The notes under the pieces were generated by a model that worked only from the letters and a program-made list of their open reading frames with translations, searched no databases and was not told where the DNA came from. The position numbers were made by a program, and so were the translations under genes. 64,000 bases of DNA, taken from positions 52,953,755 through 53,017,754 of the forward strand of contig NC_092635.1 in assembly GCF_039555335.1 (NCBI RefSeq), given 5' to 3'. The DNA comes from Amphiura filiformis (Eukaryota; Echinodermata; Ophiuroidea; Amphilepidida; Amphiuridae). Every line of letters starts with the position of its first letter. Position 1 is the stretch's first letter. Below, piece by piece: positions 21,766 to 64,000 of the stretch.

Positions 21766-21846
21766 ACATTTTTTTTATATGAATTTTTTCTTCCTTTCTC
21801 TGCAAAGTACAATCGGACAGCATCAACATACTACCACTGCGGGGAA

Positions 21847-63384
<41,538 letters not shown>

Positions 63385-63429
63385 CTACAATACAAGCACA
63401 AACATTCAAAGTCAACGTCCACATAATAC

Positions 63430-63610
63430 AATAGGCTATTATAGTTGAAATCCATATACCTCCTATAGCAGACATGACCTTAATCTCCTGACAAAGGGGT
63501 GCAGATTATGGAGTCACCCATTCATGTAACCCCGTTTGAAATTCACACTCCCTGTGTGGAAAATTAAGGTCATGTCTTCCGTGTATGGATTTCAACTCGA
63601 ATAGCCCAAT
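63430..63610. mobile_element. GGGCTATTCC modular MITE, copy 12 (short form)
   Basis: Begins ATAGGCTATTATAGTTGAAA and ends GATTTCAACTCGAATAGCCC. It lies 45 bases upstream (transcript sense) of the acceptor of exon 63308-63384, so it occupies the region where the branch point and polypyrimidine tract would be expected to start. Confidence 0.87.
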
Positions 63611-63742
63611 CATATAACATTAACAATTGAACAAGGTTATGATGAGTGGCCTGTGCACCTGCTGATCAAATATTATGCTATATATGTGTACATCCGTATC
63701 AATATGATGCACTTGTCGGCTGCTACTAATAGTTAGAAATAA

Positions 63743-63877
63743 ATACCAGACTTATCTCAAGTGGAGGTCACTTCAAATCATCCTCAAGTCACATGGTTTA
63801 GGAATACAGAGAAGAACATTCCTAAACCTTGTGACTTGGGATGATTTGAAGTGACCTCACTGAGATGAGTTTGGTAT
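63743..63877. repeat. Long imperfect hairpin, arms about 60 bp, loop about 12 bp
   Basis: Left arm ATACCAGACTTATCTCAAGT ... GGTTTAGGAAT (63743-63805); right arm ATTCCTAAACC ... GAGTTTGGTAT (63818-63877). The arms match at roughly nine bases in ten. It lies on the 5' side of the first visible DNAI1 exon. It is either a minimal foldback element or a hairpin RNA source. Confidence 0.85.
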
Positions 63878-64000
63878 ATATTCTAGCCATTATGTAAAAA
63901 AGAGACACATATAGCAGCTGACAAGTCGACTGCTTAGTGCCAGAAGTGGGATAGTGATATAGCTGCCATGTGCAGCTGCCATGTATAAGATGAGTACAAT

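Overview
This is animal nuclear DNA. Genes are split by canonical GT/AG introns, intergenic space is AT-rich, and the window is full of short inverted-repeat transposon remnants. The organism is most likely an echinoderm, plausibly a bioluminescent brittle star. Three things support this: an alpha/beta-hydrolase gene of the Renilla-luciferase/haloalkane-dehalogenase type (a family used as luciferase in the brittle star Amphiura filiformis), a deuterostome-type axonemal dynein gene, and the recurrent word AGGCCTA scattered across the window. The species is inferred; no search was run.

Three protein-coding loci and one decayed copy are supported. (1) Positions 853 to 1, minus strand: the 5' 284 codons of a Renilla-luciferase-like / haloalkane-dehalogenase-like protein. 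There is no intron in the visible part, and an Arg-rich N-terminal extension looks like an organelle presequence. The gene runs off the left edge. (2) 12672-13685, plus strand: a complete single-exon class A GPCR of 337 residues. A broken tandem fragment of the same gene (TM5-TM6 region) follows at 13803-14116. (3) 63384 to 21847, minus strand: the last 15 coding exons of outer-arm dynein intermediate chain 1 (DNAI1), running from the acidic N-terminal region through the WD40 propeller to the stop codon. It spans 41.5 kb and includes a 17-kb intron. Exon 30467-30694 carries an apparent one-base deletion. More 5' exons must lie to the right of the window.

Everything else is non-coding. From about 1.5 to 12.1 kb lies a gene-free nest of repeats: a 220-bp tandem repeat, several foldback elements, a 1-kb nested palindrome, a CGAAGTT-type repeat with three copies of a GC-richer module, a recent 235-bp tandem duplication, and a pair of dispersed duplicates, one of which has acquired a tRNA-derived SINE. 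The DNAI1 introns hold 10 or 11 of the 12 copies of one modular palindromic element (GGGCTATTCC family). They also hold two hAT-type MITEs with perfect 8-bp target duplications, several TA-flanked MITEs, a second SINE, and several elements bounded by TTAA. The TTAA elements, about nine copies in seven families across the window and including one of 3.8 kb, suggest heavy past activity of piggyBac-type transposases.

The three genes have no obvious joint function and look like ordinary neighbours. The most interesting points are the luciferase-like gene with its presequence-like N-terminus, the DNAI1 frameshift, and the density and architecture of the foldback and TTAA elements. No CRISPR array, operon, rRNA or intact tRNA gene was seen, and no new multi-gene system is evident.
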